A stretch of DNA of 64,000 nt from Torymus aiolomorphi. Lineage: Eukaryota > Arthropoda > Insecta > Hymenoptera > Torymidae. The notes below the pieces were generated by a model. The model ran no database searches, was not told the DNA's origin, and saw only the letters and a list, made by a program, of their open reading frames with translations. Shown piece after piece: positions 11,601-22,603 of this stretch. A program made the position numbers and the translations under genes. The first letter of the stretch is position 1; each line of letters begins with the position of its first letter. The stretch is from assembly GCA_036365515.1 (NCBI GenBank), contig CM070873.1, forward strand, positions 264,923,575 to 264,987,574, written 5' to 3'.

Positions 11601-11970
11601 GATATTAGCACCGACCCCACTCCAGCCCGCAGAATTTTTCGATTCTTTGTATTTTGTAACTAAAGAAATAATATTCTTGTTTGTAAATCAATTCCTTCAA
11701 CTATAATTTAATTTCCTCCATTTTCCTCTACATTTTGTTTAAGATTTTAATGTTATATTTTTTTTCTTTTAAAGTAAACACATTATAGTCATTTATTAAA
11801 TCTTGTAAAAAATTGTGAACATATAGAAAAAAACTAATGGTGGAGGAAAATGGAGGAAATTAAATTTTAGTTGGAGGAATTGATTTACAAACAAGAATAT
11901 TATTTCTTTAGTCACAAAATAAAAAGAATCGAAAAATTCTGCGGGCTGGAGTGGGGTCGGTGATATTAGC
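11601..11970. mobile_element. 352-bp foldback MITE with 9-bp duplication
   Basis: An inverted repeat (11,610-11,961) has arms of about 140 bp starting ACCGACCCCACTCCAGCCCG and a short AT-rich loop. It is flanked by GATATTAGC (11,601-11,609 and 11,962-11,970); the right arm of the enclosing foldback shows the site once (12,899-12,907). The termini can be extended by one base each way, so a 7- or 11-bp duplication is also possible. A 9-bp duplication would fit a Mutator-like family. It codes for nothing. Confidence 0.88.
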
Positions 11971-12298
11971 AGACAAGTTATGTATAGGCACAAAAGGGCG
12001 TATTCATATAGTAAATTGCTGTCACAAGACGATTCCACTGGATTTCGAATTCCACAATGTGGTTTATTTTTTTTTATTTTTATAATAAATTCCGTATGTA
12101 AATTTAATTATTTTGTTATCCTTATACTAATATGGCTTAAATAATGTTTTTGATATTTTATAATACATTTAAGAAAACATTTTCGTATCAGAAGCGTTAA
12201 AGCATAAAAAAGGCAAAATAAAAAAGAAAATCAATTTTTTCGTCATTCCCAAGCAGAAATGATCTTCTATAATAAAAGTTTAATAACCGATATAAAAG

Positions 12299-12572
12299 TT
12301 TATAACCGATATTAGCAGATTATAAAGTCAGAATTTCAGACTTTTATAAAAGTTTAAAACTGTTATAAATAGTTATAAATAGTTATTTACTTTTATAAGT
12401 TTTTTGGATCGTCGTGAAAATTTGAATCTTTGATCAGTAAAAAAAGTTAGTAACTGATAATAACTGATAATAACTTTTCCGAATGTTTACTAATTAGTAC
12501 TAATTGAAATTTATAATTATTTGTATTTTGGAATTATATCCATACTAATAATATTTCTTTCATACATAAATA
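12299..12572. repeat. AT-rich spacer at the centre of the foldback
   Basis: The spacer is AT-rich with repeated GTTATAAATA and TAACTGATAA units. It is clearly related, in inverted orientation, to 49,817-50,045, and more distantly to 24,540-24,780 (shared features: AGATTATAAAGT, TTTATAAAAGTTTAAAACTG, AAGTTTTTTGGAT). It is therefore a member of a small AT-rich repeat family. No gene. Confidence 0.65.
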
Positions 12573-14041
12573 TTTTATATCGGTTATTGAACTTTTATTA
12601 TAGAAGATCATTTCTGCTTGGGAATGACGAAAAAATTGATTTTCTTTTTTATTTTGCCTTTTTTTTATGCTTTAACGCTTCTGATACGAAAATGTTTTCT
12701 TAAATGTGTTATAAAATATCAAAAACATTAAAGCCATATTAGTATAAGGATAACAAAATAATTAAATTTACATACGGAATTTATTATAAAAATAAAAAAA
12801 AATAAACCACATTGTGGAATTCGAAATCCAGTGGAATCGTCTTGTGACAGCAATTTACTATATGAATACGCCCTTTTGTGCCTATACATAACTTGTCTGC
12901 TAATATCAGTGTAAACACAGTTGCACAGCTGACAGTTCATATAAGCAAAGATACATAACAATGTGATTTCAACAGGTTGTTTTGCAGAGTTTTTGCTTCC
13001 TCATGAAGAAAGGTTTTTTTATTAGTGTTTAATTATTTGTATTCATAAGTGAATTTAGGAATGAAAATTTAATGTATATTATATGTGAAGATATATATCA
13101 GAAAAGTATTTATAAGTGTAATTATAGTACAAGCGTGCAGTGACAGTTTTGTTGAAATTTGGAAAGTATCTTCAGTTCAATATTGGAATGCTGTATGAAA
13201 GTAAATACAGAAAAACATACATGCAGTGGCAAGATTTAATTAAGTATTTTAAGGAAGAAGCAGTAATAATTCTTATTGGATAAAAATAAATACATATTTT
13301 TTTCCAAGAAAGATAAAAGCCAGATAATTGAGTTTAGTTCACTACTTATAGGATATAGTTCAATTGAGAAGAGTTTTGAATTGCTATAAGTTTCAAGATG
13401 TATCTATACATGAAAGCGACAAGCCTGCTTAGCATACAAGAAATATATATGTGTAATATATTTATAACAAAAACTGTTATTGTCTGAAGTTCAATTTCAT
13501 CAAGCCTTGTGGAGTTGTTGCTGTCAGTGATATATACTTGCACCTTAGCTGACAAATGGTTATGTCAATTGGCTATCAACGGCAAATTATGTCAGAGCTC
13601 ATGTAGACATCGGGTGTTATCACAGATTTCAAGGATATTGCAAACTGCAACACTCATCTATCTAGCATAAACATGGACGTGTAGGTATCACTGACAGCAA
13701 ATCTTTACAGTTTCTTTGTTATAAATAATTGTAGAAGCATCACTGGGCCATATTTGTAAGATAAGTACGAGTATAACCTCAAAAGTTTTTGAGGAGACAC
13801 AAAACATTATACTTTACTTTTTTTACTTTAAAAATAGATTCTTTGTGTGTTTTTTTTTCTCTTTTTAGGATATAAAAGTAATCAACCTCATCTAACATGA
13901 AGCAGCGATGTCTTATTGACGCCCATTTAGAAATTTCTCTAGAAGAAGAGTCCACTACAAGAAAATTTAATTTTCTACAGCGTATGGCAAAATTATGAAA
14001 TATTAAAAAATGCCTTTACAAAGAGAATAATGAGCTCTGGC

Positions 14042-14285
14042 ATTTGATCTAACATTGGAGTTGCAAACCAGGAATAATGAAAATATCGCTAAAAATGGAA
14101 TATATTCAGGTAATAACATTTTTTTAAACTAATTCTTTTACTTGACTCTTAATATTCAATATAATTTATGAATTTTTTATTCATATAAGTAATAAAGTAA
14201 TTGGATAAATTTTTTTTACAGCACAAACAGTAGAAAATGGAAAAAAATGTGAATACCGTACATATGTTTCAGATTTTCTTTTAAA
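14042..14285 (+). pseudogene. Putative captured exon pair with intact splice sites
   Basis: A coding-like stretch ends in ATTCAG|GTAATA (donor at 14,110). A pyrimidine-rich tract ends in TTTTTACAG (14,221), after which the reading continues in phase for about 20 codons to TAG. The mirror copy in the left arm (about 4,938-6,480) has the same junctions, but there a mariner sits inside the intron. I cannot name the source gene. The arrangement (phase-consistent exons with donor and acceptor) suggests capture of a host genomic segment including an intron. Confidence 0.4.
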
Positions 14286-14454
14286 ATAGAATGGCTGCAG
14301 CTTTTTTCTGGGAAGGTGTTAGGGTCTATTACAACTCTGTAGAGGTTCATGGTGAGGTATTACCTACAACCTCTGCAAGTTTCCAGGAAATTGGTGTTCC
14401 AGAACCCTGAGCCTCTCCTAGCGAGTAAAATTGGTCTTTAATTTTATATAATTA

Positions 14455-14727
14455 AGTTTTGACCACAAACCAGAAGATCAAACAGAAATAGAACAAATAG
14501 TTAAAGCTGGTGGAAAAGGTACTGCTGATGGTAGAGTTAATGGTGAACTCAATTTATCAAGAGCACTCAGTGATCACGCTTACAAAAGAAACAAAGATTT
14601 ACCGCCGGAAGAGCAAATGATATCAGCATTACCAGACATTAAGATTATCACGTTAGATTTAGAAAAAGATGAGTTTGTGGTACTATCATGCGACAGTATT
14701 TGGAATTTTATGTCAATGCTCCATTAA
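14455..14727 (+). pseudogene. PPM1G: Captured PPM1G fragment, mirror copy in the right arm
   Basis: This is the inverted-repeat counterpart of 4,385-4,770 on the plus strand. It retains F-D-H-K-P-E-D through W-N-F-M-S but has lost the segment with the GCT and NAGDSR motifs. The sequence jumps from the intron-like TTTATATA directly to AATTAAGTTTTGACC. The conserved D-G-I-W of the family is D-S-I-W here, another sign of relaxed selection. Confidence 0.82.
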
Positions 14728-15993
14728 TATGAAGGCTCAATGTTTTTTAAATTTGCATAAGTTTGTAAAATTATTTTTAAGCTATGATCTTATAACCAAG
14801 TGAACTATGCAAAGACACCAAGTCTCTTATTAAGAAAGTATTAAATCTCTTTTTTATTTCATTAATGAAACTATCGCTCTTTTATTAGGTACATATTTAA
14901 CGTGTACATATTTATAAAACTTATAGCCTGTACAATTTTGTACTTGTAATTTGAAACAAGACATATTTTATTTTTATTGTTATAAATAAAGTTTATTTTT
15001 GAATCCCTGTCAAAGTGTTGTAACCAGTATGAATGTGTGACAATTGTTATGTACGTAATGATAATAATGAACTACGACGATTCTTGAAAATTTGTTGTAA
15101 ATTCTAAAATTATAAAGAGCAATTTGTAAGTCCTATAGCTGGCATTGTAATGTACACGTTTTTCTGAAATGAAAAAAAAAACTCACAAAGTATATATTCA
15201 AATTATTTTTATTCATCCTACCCTAAATTAGAAATTTCAATAACAGTTAATAACTTTAAAAATTACTTAAAACTGTTTGTAACTGTTTGTAACTGTTTCA
15301 AACTGTTTATAAATTTTACAAAATGTAGGATTTTGGACACATTTTCAAATAGTTTTTACAAGTTTGAAACAGTTTAAAAAAGTTTCAAATAATTTCCAAT
15401 GATATTTAAAATGAATTAATAATTGGTAATTAATTAAACTATTATGAACTAATAATAATAATTAATTAAACTAATTACATTTGAGAATTACATTTATGAA
15501 TGATATTTTGAATAATATTTAAGAAGTATTAATAATATATAATTAATTTAACTATTATTATAACTATTATTACAAACTGTTAAAAACTGTTACAAACAAT
15601 TATAAATTTCATAACATTTTTTAACAGTTTATAACTCTTACTAACAGTTTTTAACTTTTTGGAACAAAATTATTTCCGCCAGCAAAAACTACAAAATTAT
15701 TCGAACAAAATAAGTAATACAGATCTGAATTCTCTCCATAGCTGATAAAATATGTTTCTGTATGTTAACATCATCTTATGTTCACCATAAATTTCATCAA
15801 ATTATCTTTAATGTAAAAAGGAAAACTCAACAGAACGCTCGATTCTTTGCTATAGTATCTGCTCTCTTTGCCGCGGTCTGCCGGAGCAGCGCTCTGAACT
15901 TAGTCAAATGATTCCGTTCTGGTTCGCTCTGAAGTTAATCAAATGATTCCGTTTCACCGGGAGAATCCTCGCGGGGCCAACGCTGAGGCCAGG

Positions 15994-16236
15994 CGAGCCA
16001 GGGAAAAGGCGGAGGAGACGGCGCGTCGGGCTAAAGAGGAGGCCCAGCGTCGTCTCCTACCAGAAGAGGAGCGCCTCCAAAGGGCGCTCGAAGAGGAGCA
16101 GGCGGCCCGGGAGGCGTTAAATACACAGGCGCTTCCCCGGTGCTTCATGTGTGGCGAGCTTGGGGTAAAGAAGTCGAAGCACTGCCCCAACCAAGCTCGC
16201 CACAAGGGGCGCCGGACTTACTCCCGGGCCAGCTGA
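15994..16236 (+). pseudogene. third ORF of the gypsy element, 3' portion with zinc knuckle
   Basis: This is the continuation of the frame interrupted at 3,118. After removing one copy of the 8-bp duplication the codons join in phase. It holds more of the Ala/Glu/Arg coiled-coil stretch and ends with a Cys/His cluster (C-F-M-C-G-E-L-G, then K-H-C-P-N-Q-A-R-H) that resembles a non-canonical retroviral zinc knuckle rather than the usual CX2CX4HX4C. The stop is at 16,234-16,236. A Gag-like nucleocapsid end placed downstream of pol is unusual. Confidence 0.75.
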
Positions 16237-16447
16237 AGAGGACTAAGCCCCGAAGGGTTTCTTTTTTTTTGTTTTTTTTTAATAAAAATTAAAAAAAAAA
16301 GATAATGGGTGACTCCGATTCTTATACTTCCCTTGTCCAAAATTCCTTCCCGAAAGGCTCCACCGAATTAACCTTATTTTCAGGTACGACGACGGCCATG
16401 GATGGCAGAGCTGCTCGCGGTCCCCTAAGCAGCGTCTGGCGGGGGGG
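16237..16447 (+). promoter_or_regulatory. 3' untranslated segment and polypurine tract of the gypsy element
   Basis: Between the third-ORF stop and the LTR lie a T-run, AATAAA-like A-rich sequence (about 16,280-16,300) and a final G-rich tract ending in seven G (16,441-16,447) directly before TGTAAC. A purine tract touching the LTR is the expected plus-strand primer for reverse transcription. Confidence 0.7.
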
Positions 16448-17518
16448 TGTAACGCGTGCCCGAGTTAGGTAATTCGAGATTCGAATTACCCGCACCGAGC
16501 AGGCATGCTCACCGGGGGCGCGAGCGGGTGAGCATCCTGACCGGGTTAGATCAGTCTCGCGACGCGTAATATGCCCGTCGCGTACCCGCGAAGCTGCTAC
16601 GGCTTTATAGGAGTCACGGCAGCCATCTTCGTGTCTGCCATCGCGCGTGAAACATCTCCTCCGTGTCTCTCCTGAGTTTACTGGTCCGCGCGGTCCTATC
16701 GTTCTTTGTGAGATCCCGCGAGTGTAGTGGAGGCGCCGCATATAGTGTACGAGCGAAAGAGATACAGAGAGAGAGCGATCCCGAGCCGCGTGAGCCGCAC
16801 GAGACTGCGAGCGACGAGCCGGCAGCCAGCCCGCCTGCCGACCCAATACAGCGAGCAAGAGAGAGAGAGAGAGAGCGCAACTGCTGTGCGAGCGACAGGG
16901 AGCGAGAGAGAGTCGAGTGCACCGGCTGCTCCTTCCTAACGTAAGTTTTCTACTCTCCTCTCGCGGGTTTATTGTAAAGGCTCGCACGGAAATCGCCCCG
17001 TGCAAGCTTTCTGTGCCGTGTACGTGCGGGTGGGTGTCAGCCCGCCGTACTTTAACACCGCGCGCGAGAATAGCAGCTTCGCCGCGCGTCGTATCGTTCG
17101 CGCGTTTGAATCTTAACGGTCGCGCGCGAACTAACTCATTTGTTCTAATCAGCACGTGCGTTGTGCTTGTAGTTATTAATGATTTTAATATACTGTGATA
17201 TCTAGTTATCGTCGCGCGTTGTTCATTACAACCTGTCCTTCTCCCGGATACCGCCGCCTCCGCGGGAAAACGACTCCGCCGGTCGTTTTCATATCTGAGC
17301 ATAGCGGCCGCGCGCTTTACTCTTCGAGCGCGCGCTTTTCACTCAGCGATCCAATTAGTTGGAAAGCGAAGATCGTGTGCGATCTTCGCGTTGTTTTCGG
17401 GATTCCAGGAGCAGATCCCCGGGCAAGTCATTTTAGTCTGACACCCGCGGCACCATGTTCTAGGGCATCGCTGGCCTGTGGCTTGTTGGGATTTTCCCCC
17501 ACTAGCCATCCTGTTACA
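16448..17518 (+). repeat. 3' LTR of the gypsy element
   Basis: The segment starts TGTAAC and ends GTTACA, a 6-bp inverted terminus typical of LTRs, right after a purine tract. It is 1,071 bp and markedly GC-richer than its surroundings, with GA-rich tracts at about 16,740-16,920. Directly beyond it the sequence changes to Helitron helicase coding. The 5' LTR is outside the window, so identity between LTRs and the target duplication cannot be read. Long antisense frames inside it are composition artefacts. Confidence 0.88.
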
Positions 17519-19387
17519 GTAGAATGTATTTAATTAATCCAAAAGATCGACAAAGGTATTTCATTAGATTATTGCTTGTACACGTTAAAAGAGCTACTTC
17601 ATTCGAAAATTTACGTACCGTTAATTGTGTAATACATCCCACATTTTATGAAGCTGCTGTTGCAAAACATTTAGTGAATGAGGATGAAGAGTGGGATAGA
17701 TGTTTAAAAGAAGCGACACAAGTACAGTTTCCTACGGCCTTTGTGAATTATTTTCTTTTTTTTGTATTTATCATGATCCTATTAATGCAAGAGAATTATA
17801 TGAAAAATACAAAGTTTTCTTCTATAATCCCAAATATGAAAAAAGTATTGGTGAAAATATTGCATTGAATATGAAATAAAAATTTACAAATAAATGGATA
17901 TTCTTTAACTGATTTTAAATCACCAGATATTTCTATAGAAATATACGTATATAGAAGAATATAATGATGAGACATTTTATGAAAAATGCAATACACTGAA
18001 TGAAGTACATCTTTAAATAAATACACTCAAAACCAATCAAAAAAATATATTCAATGCTGTTTTAGAAAGTTTGAAACAAAAACAGAAAAATTGTATTTTT
18101 ATTGATGGACCAGGAGGCAGTGGAAAAAGTTACTTACTTAATATTCTAATAGATTACTTGAAATTTTATAATATACCATTTTTATGTGTAGCTTGGACGG
18201 GTATTGCAGCGAATTTATTGAAAAATGGAAAAACAGTACATACCACATTTAAATTATCTTTGAATATAACCGAGAGTACCACATGTAATGTGAAACATAA
18301 TTCAAATGATGGTAAAAAATTTAAAGAAGTACAAATTATAATATGGGATGAAATATCCATGACATCTAAATTTGCTTTTGAAGCCGTTGACCGCCTTCTT
18401 TAAGATATATGCAATGCCAAAGAAATTTTTGGTGGTAAGTATACTTGTTTCAGGAGATTTTAGGCAAATATTACCAGTTGTTCGGTATGGTAGTCGCATT
18501 GAAGTTACTGAGAATTCAGTCAAGTCCAGTTATTTATGGCCAAATTTTATACGCATGACACTAAATGAAAATCTCCGAGTATCTGATGATGATAATAATT
18601 TTAAAGAATGGCTATTAAATATAGGCGAAGGAAAACGTTCAAATTTATATGAAGAAGAAAATGAGTTAATTCACATCCCTGATGAAATAATGACCAAAGA
18701 AGAAGATATTATTACAGAAATTTATGGAAATGAAATAAAAATTAACGATAAAAATTTAAACGATAAAATTATTCTGGCACCCAAGAATAATGATGTTATT
18801 AACATTAATAATGAAATTTTAAACAGAATGGAAGGGGATACTATTGAATATTTAAGTATAGATACAACAGAGTATGATAATGAACAAAATCTCGATGTTA
18901 TTTTACCAACTGAATTTCTTAATTCATTAACTCCCAATGGACTTCCACCACATAAGCTGGAATTAAAAGTCGATGCAATAGTGATTCTTTTAAGAAATTT
19001 AAATTTAAATGAAGGTCTTTGTAATGGAACAAGGCTATCAGTGAAGAAATTGTTAAAGTATTCAATTGAAGCACAAATTTTAAGCGGCAAAAACATAGGA
19101 AAATTAGTGTTAATTCCAAGAATATGTTTATCACCATCCAAAGAAGAAATTCCATTTAATATGCATCGCAAACAATTTCCAATATGATTAGGTTTCGCAA
19201 TGACAATTAGTCTACCTTCCAACACCAGTCTTTAGTCATGGTCAATTATACGTGGCTCTGTCAAGAGTTAAAAGTAGAAAAAATTTGAAAGTGCTTTTAC
19301 TAAACAATGCAAAAATAGAATGTGATAATATAAAGCATAACAAGAAAATTTACACTAAAAATATTGTGTACAAAGAAATTTTATAAT
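17519..19387 (+). pseudogene. Helitron Pif1-like helicase, C-terminal part, decayed
   Basis: The first block (17,524-17,740) has the R-F-x-x-R-L-L-L-x-H-V-x-x-A-T-S-F-E-x-L-R-T-V-N motif typical of the region before the helicase in Helitron Rep/Hel proteins. Next come Walker A (G-P-G-G-S-G-K-S, about 18,105-18,128), Walker B (I-I-W-D-E-I-S-M), S-G-D-F-R-Q-I-L-P-V, and near the end H-G-Q-L-Y-V-A-L-S-R-V (about 19,235-19,270). Frames are broken near 17,790-18,070, at about 18,400 and after 19,187. The Rep (HUH) half is not in the window; the gypsy element separates it. Helitrons move by rolling-circle replication. Confidence 0.88.
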
Positions 19388-21240
19388 TAAAAAATTTGAA
19401 TTCTAAATTTAAAAAATTACAAAATTAATTACAAAATTTTGATAAATATGATTGAAAAGTTAAAAAGAATATTTGACAACTCGGCTGCAGCATTCAAAAA
19501 CGCTGAATAAAAAAAATTATTAAAAAATTAATAGCAACATGTTGATAAAGTCATAATTAAAAAAAATTATAGAACACCAACATCATTGTGGTAAATGCTA
19601 CGCTGGAAACCGAAAAAAATAATTGAAAATTCGGCTGCAGCATTTGAATGAATACAGCGATTTGTAAAAAAAAAATAACAAATAGTATAACATTTCAAAA
19701 ATTGCATGCGCTGAAAATAATTATTATGAACGGCAGCATCATTTTGAACGTAGCGCTGGAAAGTTTGATGAAAAAAAATTATATTATGTTATGGATTATA
19801 TCTTATAGGCTAAACAGAAGTCAAACGGCTGCAGCATTTTTACAAATGCAGCGCTGAATAGTATTATTAATATAAAAAACAATGAGTTACAGTATTTTTG
19901 GAAATATATTTTTGACTGCCAGAAGGAAGTCACGTCATGACGCTGAAGGTGCCGAATACAGACACATTACTAACCTGTGGATTTGATGCGATAGTTAGGA
20001 AGGTATTTATCGATACTTTTGATTTATACTTTTTACTGAGATATAAGCAAAATAATTTTTGATCAATTTTTTCTTTTACAGCTAATACGAAAGATCGCTT
20101 GTTTACTGAAAAAAAGAACGAAGATGAGTTCCTGCGAGTATTACATGAGCCATTATAGTTGGAACATAACACGATAAAAATACCTAATCGATACGACGTG
20201 AGCTCGAGGTGCCAAACGCAAAAAAAGCAAAAGTAATGCAGCATCAGTGTAAAATTAGCAGTGCTTTAAAAATATTTAAAATAAATATTTAAAACGTGTA
20301 AATGTTATCTTTCAAAATCTTTACTTAACCTTTACCTATTTCAGCTTTGACCTTTGACCATTTCAGCTAAATATCAATATATTGAACAATATATTTATAA
20401 ATTCGATAATCAATTATGTTCTTATTGCATACACGCTGTCAGAGAGCTTCTATACATATATAGACATGATGTTAACATTTTGATGTTTACATTATATCAT
20501 AATGATCCCAAAATTGTTCCAAAATTATCCCGAAACTTTCACGAAATAATATAAAAATTGTCCTAAAATTGTCCTAAAATTGTCCCAAAAATGTCCCAAA
20601 AATGTCCCAAAAATGTCCCAAAATTGTCTGAAAATTGTCCGAAAATTGTCCGAAAATTGTTCCATAAAAATATGCGTCAATCTTATTAAAGAAATTATGT
20701 ACTTCCAGACCAGAGAACCGGAGAACCGGAGAAAATAGTGGTGTCACTTTAATATATAATATAAGAATAAGATTTGCTTTTTTTTATTTAGATGGTATAA
20801 GAAATGATAAAATCAACAATCAACGATATTTTATTGAAAATAAAAGAAGAAGATGACGAAAAATATTACGGACCATTAAAAAAATCAAAATTAGAAGTAT
20901 AATTTCAATTTTTATAATATGCACACAATTATTTATAATAAAGATACATAATTATTGAATAATAATATATTTATAATGTAAAAAATGGAGTTATTATATA
21001 TGATTTTGAAAATGTGAGTAAGTTGATCTCAGGGTAGATAGTAATTTTTTAATTTTATATTTTAAAATATTACTTTTTTTAAATAAAATAAGTGTCAAAT
21101 AGCAAATAATTTCAATAGTAAGAAAACAATATGCAATTTTTTAAATATTCATGAATTATTAAATCATTGAAATAAAAAGTATACTGAATAAACATATTTT
21201 ATATTTAAAATACATACTATACATATAGGAACGATACATT
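19388..21240. other. Intergenic AT-rich stretch downstream of the Helitron
   Basis: I see no convincing gene. At 19,480-19,860 about five imperfect hairpin units recur, each like GGCTGCAGCATT...AACGCTGAA. At 20,560-20,660 there is a run of GTCCAAAATT/GTCCCAAAAA units. A 33-codon ATG frame (20,804-20,902) rich in Lys/Glu/Asp follows an AG-ending T-rich tract. It might be the last exon of a lost ORF, but support is thin. Part of this may be Helitron 3' sequence; I could not locate a clear CTRR terminus. Confidence 0.5.
20558..20660. repeat. Short tandem repeat of GTCCNAAAA units
   Basis: About nine head-to-tail units of 10-11 bp read GTCCTAAAATT, GTCCCAAAAAT or GTCCGAAAATT. The internal variants are grouped, indicating stepwise local duplication. 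Confidence 0.8.
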
Positions 21241-21462
21241 CATTTGGAGGAAGCTACGTGCCAATGAATTCGCAGCGGTTTTTTTTACCGTTAAAAAACT
21301 TCCTCTGTGAGGTAGCTTGTCGCAGCAAGCGACTTTTTTTTACTTAAAATGGGTCAAAGGATGAGATTATATATATTTTAGGTTGCTAAAGTTGATTTTT
21401 CCTAATTGTTTATAATAATTTGTTTATACAACACTAATTATTTGACTATCTGACGAAAAAAA

Positions 21463-21577
21463 AATAGTATATTACGTACCTAGGGAGGAAAAAACTTGGA
21501 CAGTCCACAGCTCGTGTCAATTTACACGAGCTGTGGGCTGGCCAAGTTTTTTCCTCCCATGGTGCGTAATATACTAT
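21463..21577. repeat. Foldback hairpin
   Basis: Nested complementary arms: ATAGTATATTACG with CGTAATATACTAT outside, and GGGAGGAAAAAACTTGG / CCACAGCTCGTGT with their complements inside, around a ~6-base loop. It resembles a tiny MITE or a structured RNA precursor. Confidence 0.75.
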
Positions 21578-21600
21578 TGAGTAAAAACACTCTTACACAT

Positions 21601-21677
21601 AAACGTACGACCTATAGTTTTCGAGTAAAAAAAAATTAAATAATTTTTCTACTTGAAAACTATAAGTCGTACGTTAT
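21601..21677. repeat. Second foldback hairpin
   Basis: The arms AACGTACGACCTATAGTTTT and AAAACTATAAGTCGTACGTT pair with one mismatch around an A/T-rich loop. It lies 25 bp from the previous hairpin. Confidence 0.75.
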
Positions 21678-21891
21678 AATATGTAAGGACGTTCTTTTTA
21701 CTCAAAATGATTCAAAGAATACGATTATATTTTTTTAGATTCATAATGATAACTTTTCTGTAATTGTTTATAAAAATTGTTTATAACTAATTACCTGATC
21801 ATCGTACAACAGTTCACCCTCAAAATTCGGATTCAGGAGATCCAAATACATTTAAAAAAGCTTTAGTAGGGCCGGGGATCTCAAAATAGCT

Positions 21892-22544
21892 CAATTGAAG
21901 GGCCGGATGCAATAAGGGGGTTAGCGCTCGAAAACCCGTAAAAGTATTGTCCAAGTGACTAAATTTTCAATGTAGCCAAATTAATTTTTAAAAAATATCA
22001 CCTTGTAGAGAATGAAAAGAAGTATTTTTACCTAGAAGGAATTTTTTTTATTCGACTTTCTTTTTAATATAAAAATTAAAAACTGAAAATTTTGTTCATC
22101 TATTTTTAATAGCTTTCAAAAACATTAATCGTCCAAACTTGGTCAAATATCATCGAAATATTTTGAAATTTGACAGGGACGTGCAGAATACTCCAGCGTT
22201 GCCTATGGGATTGATAAAAGGATGTAAATCGATAATTGTTAATAATTATTTAATTGCAAATATATTGCGATCGGTAATTACGTTTTCTTAACTTTAACGG
22301 AAAAAAGTATCGAGGGAAGTTGAAGCTAGGAAAAACTTCCAGCGAGACATTTGTTCCTTAATAGTTTAATAAGTTTCTGACAAAGTTTCAAATTGATTTA
22401 ATAATAAATGACTTAAATAGAGCGTTATTAATAAAGACGCGCGCTAGCAACATCGGCGGCGCGGCGCGGCGTGAGCTCAGACTGCGTCGCACACGTTTTC
22501 GCAGTGGCGTATCACGTTTATAAAAATTAAAGAATCATTACGTT

Positions 22545-22603
<59 letters not shown>

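Larger units (their letters stand above)
3119..12298. repeat. Left arm of the foldback element
   Basis: This arm is the reverse complement of 12,573-15,985, with scattered substitutions. The outermost ~90 bp contain two copies of a GGAATCATTTGACTAA-type motif. From 3,300 to 4,370 I see no gene, only AT-rich sequence with many short repeats of AACAGTTT/AAACTGTT. The arm is interrupted at 5,026-6,318 (mariner), 6,752-10,734 (hAT) and 11,610-11,961 (MITE). Short reading frames here recur in the right arm only because the arms mirror each other. Confidence 0.9.
12573..15985. repeat. Right arm of the foldback element
   Basis: This is the uninterrupted mirror copy of the left arm. It preserves the pre-insertion sequence of all three transposons that later hit the left arm: the TA at the mariner site (about 14,190), TACTCGTA-type sequence at the hAT site (about 13,765) and GCTAATATC at the MITE site (12,899-12,907). 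Relative to the left arm it lacks about 110 bp of the captured PPM1G sequence near 14,450. Confidence 0.9.
3111..15993. mobile_element. Large hAT-like foldback element carrying captured host gene pieces
   Basis: The element proper is 3,119-15,985 and is flanked by perfect 8-bp duplications AGGCCAGG (3,111-3,118 and 15,986-15,993). Its termini read CAGCGTTGG...CCAACGCTG. An 8-bp duplication with a CAG terminus is the hAT signature. Almost the whole element is an inverted repeat: left arm 3,119-12,298 (about 3.5 kb after subtracting three later insertions) and right arm 12,573-15,985, with a 274-bp AT-rich spacer. No transposase of its own is seen, so it was probably mobilised in trans. It interrupts the gypsy third ORF in phase. 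Confidence 0.9.
1..17518 (+). mobile_element. Ty3/gypsy LTR retrotransposon, 3' part, interrupted
   Basis: From the window start the plus strand encodes the end of reverse transcriptase, then RNase H, integrase, a third ORF, a polypurine tract and a complete 3' LTR. This is the standard 3' layout of a Ty3/gypsy element; the 5' LTR, gag and most of RT lie upstream of the window. A 12.9-kb foldback element (3,119-15,985) sits inside the third ORF. At the 3' side the LTR abuts Pif1-helicase coding sequence, so this element had itself inserted into a Helitron. Pol frames are broken at two points, so this copy cannot make a full polyprotein unless these are assembly errors in homopolymers. Confidence 0.93.

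Noticed and set aside
10957..13555. Identical 69-codon frames at 10,957 (+) and 13,346 (-)
   Set aside because: Mirror images in the foldback arms, AT-rich, no motif.
16322..17302. 326-codon antisense frame and other frames in the gypsy LTR
   Set aside because: GC-rich LTR composition leaves several frames open; no domain and wrong strand.
18722..19225. Antisense frame opposite the Helitron helicase
   Set aside because: The sense strand carries clear Pif1 motifs; the antisense frame is a shadow.
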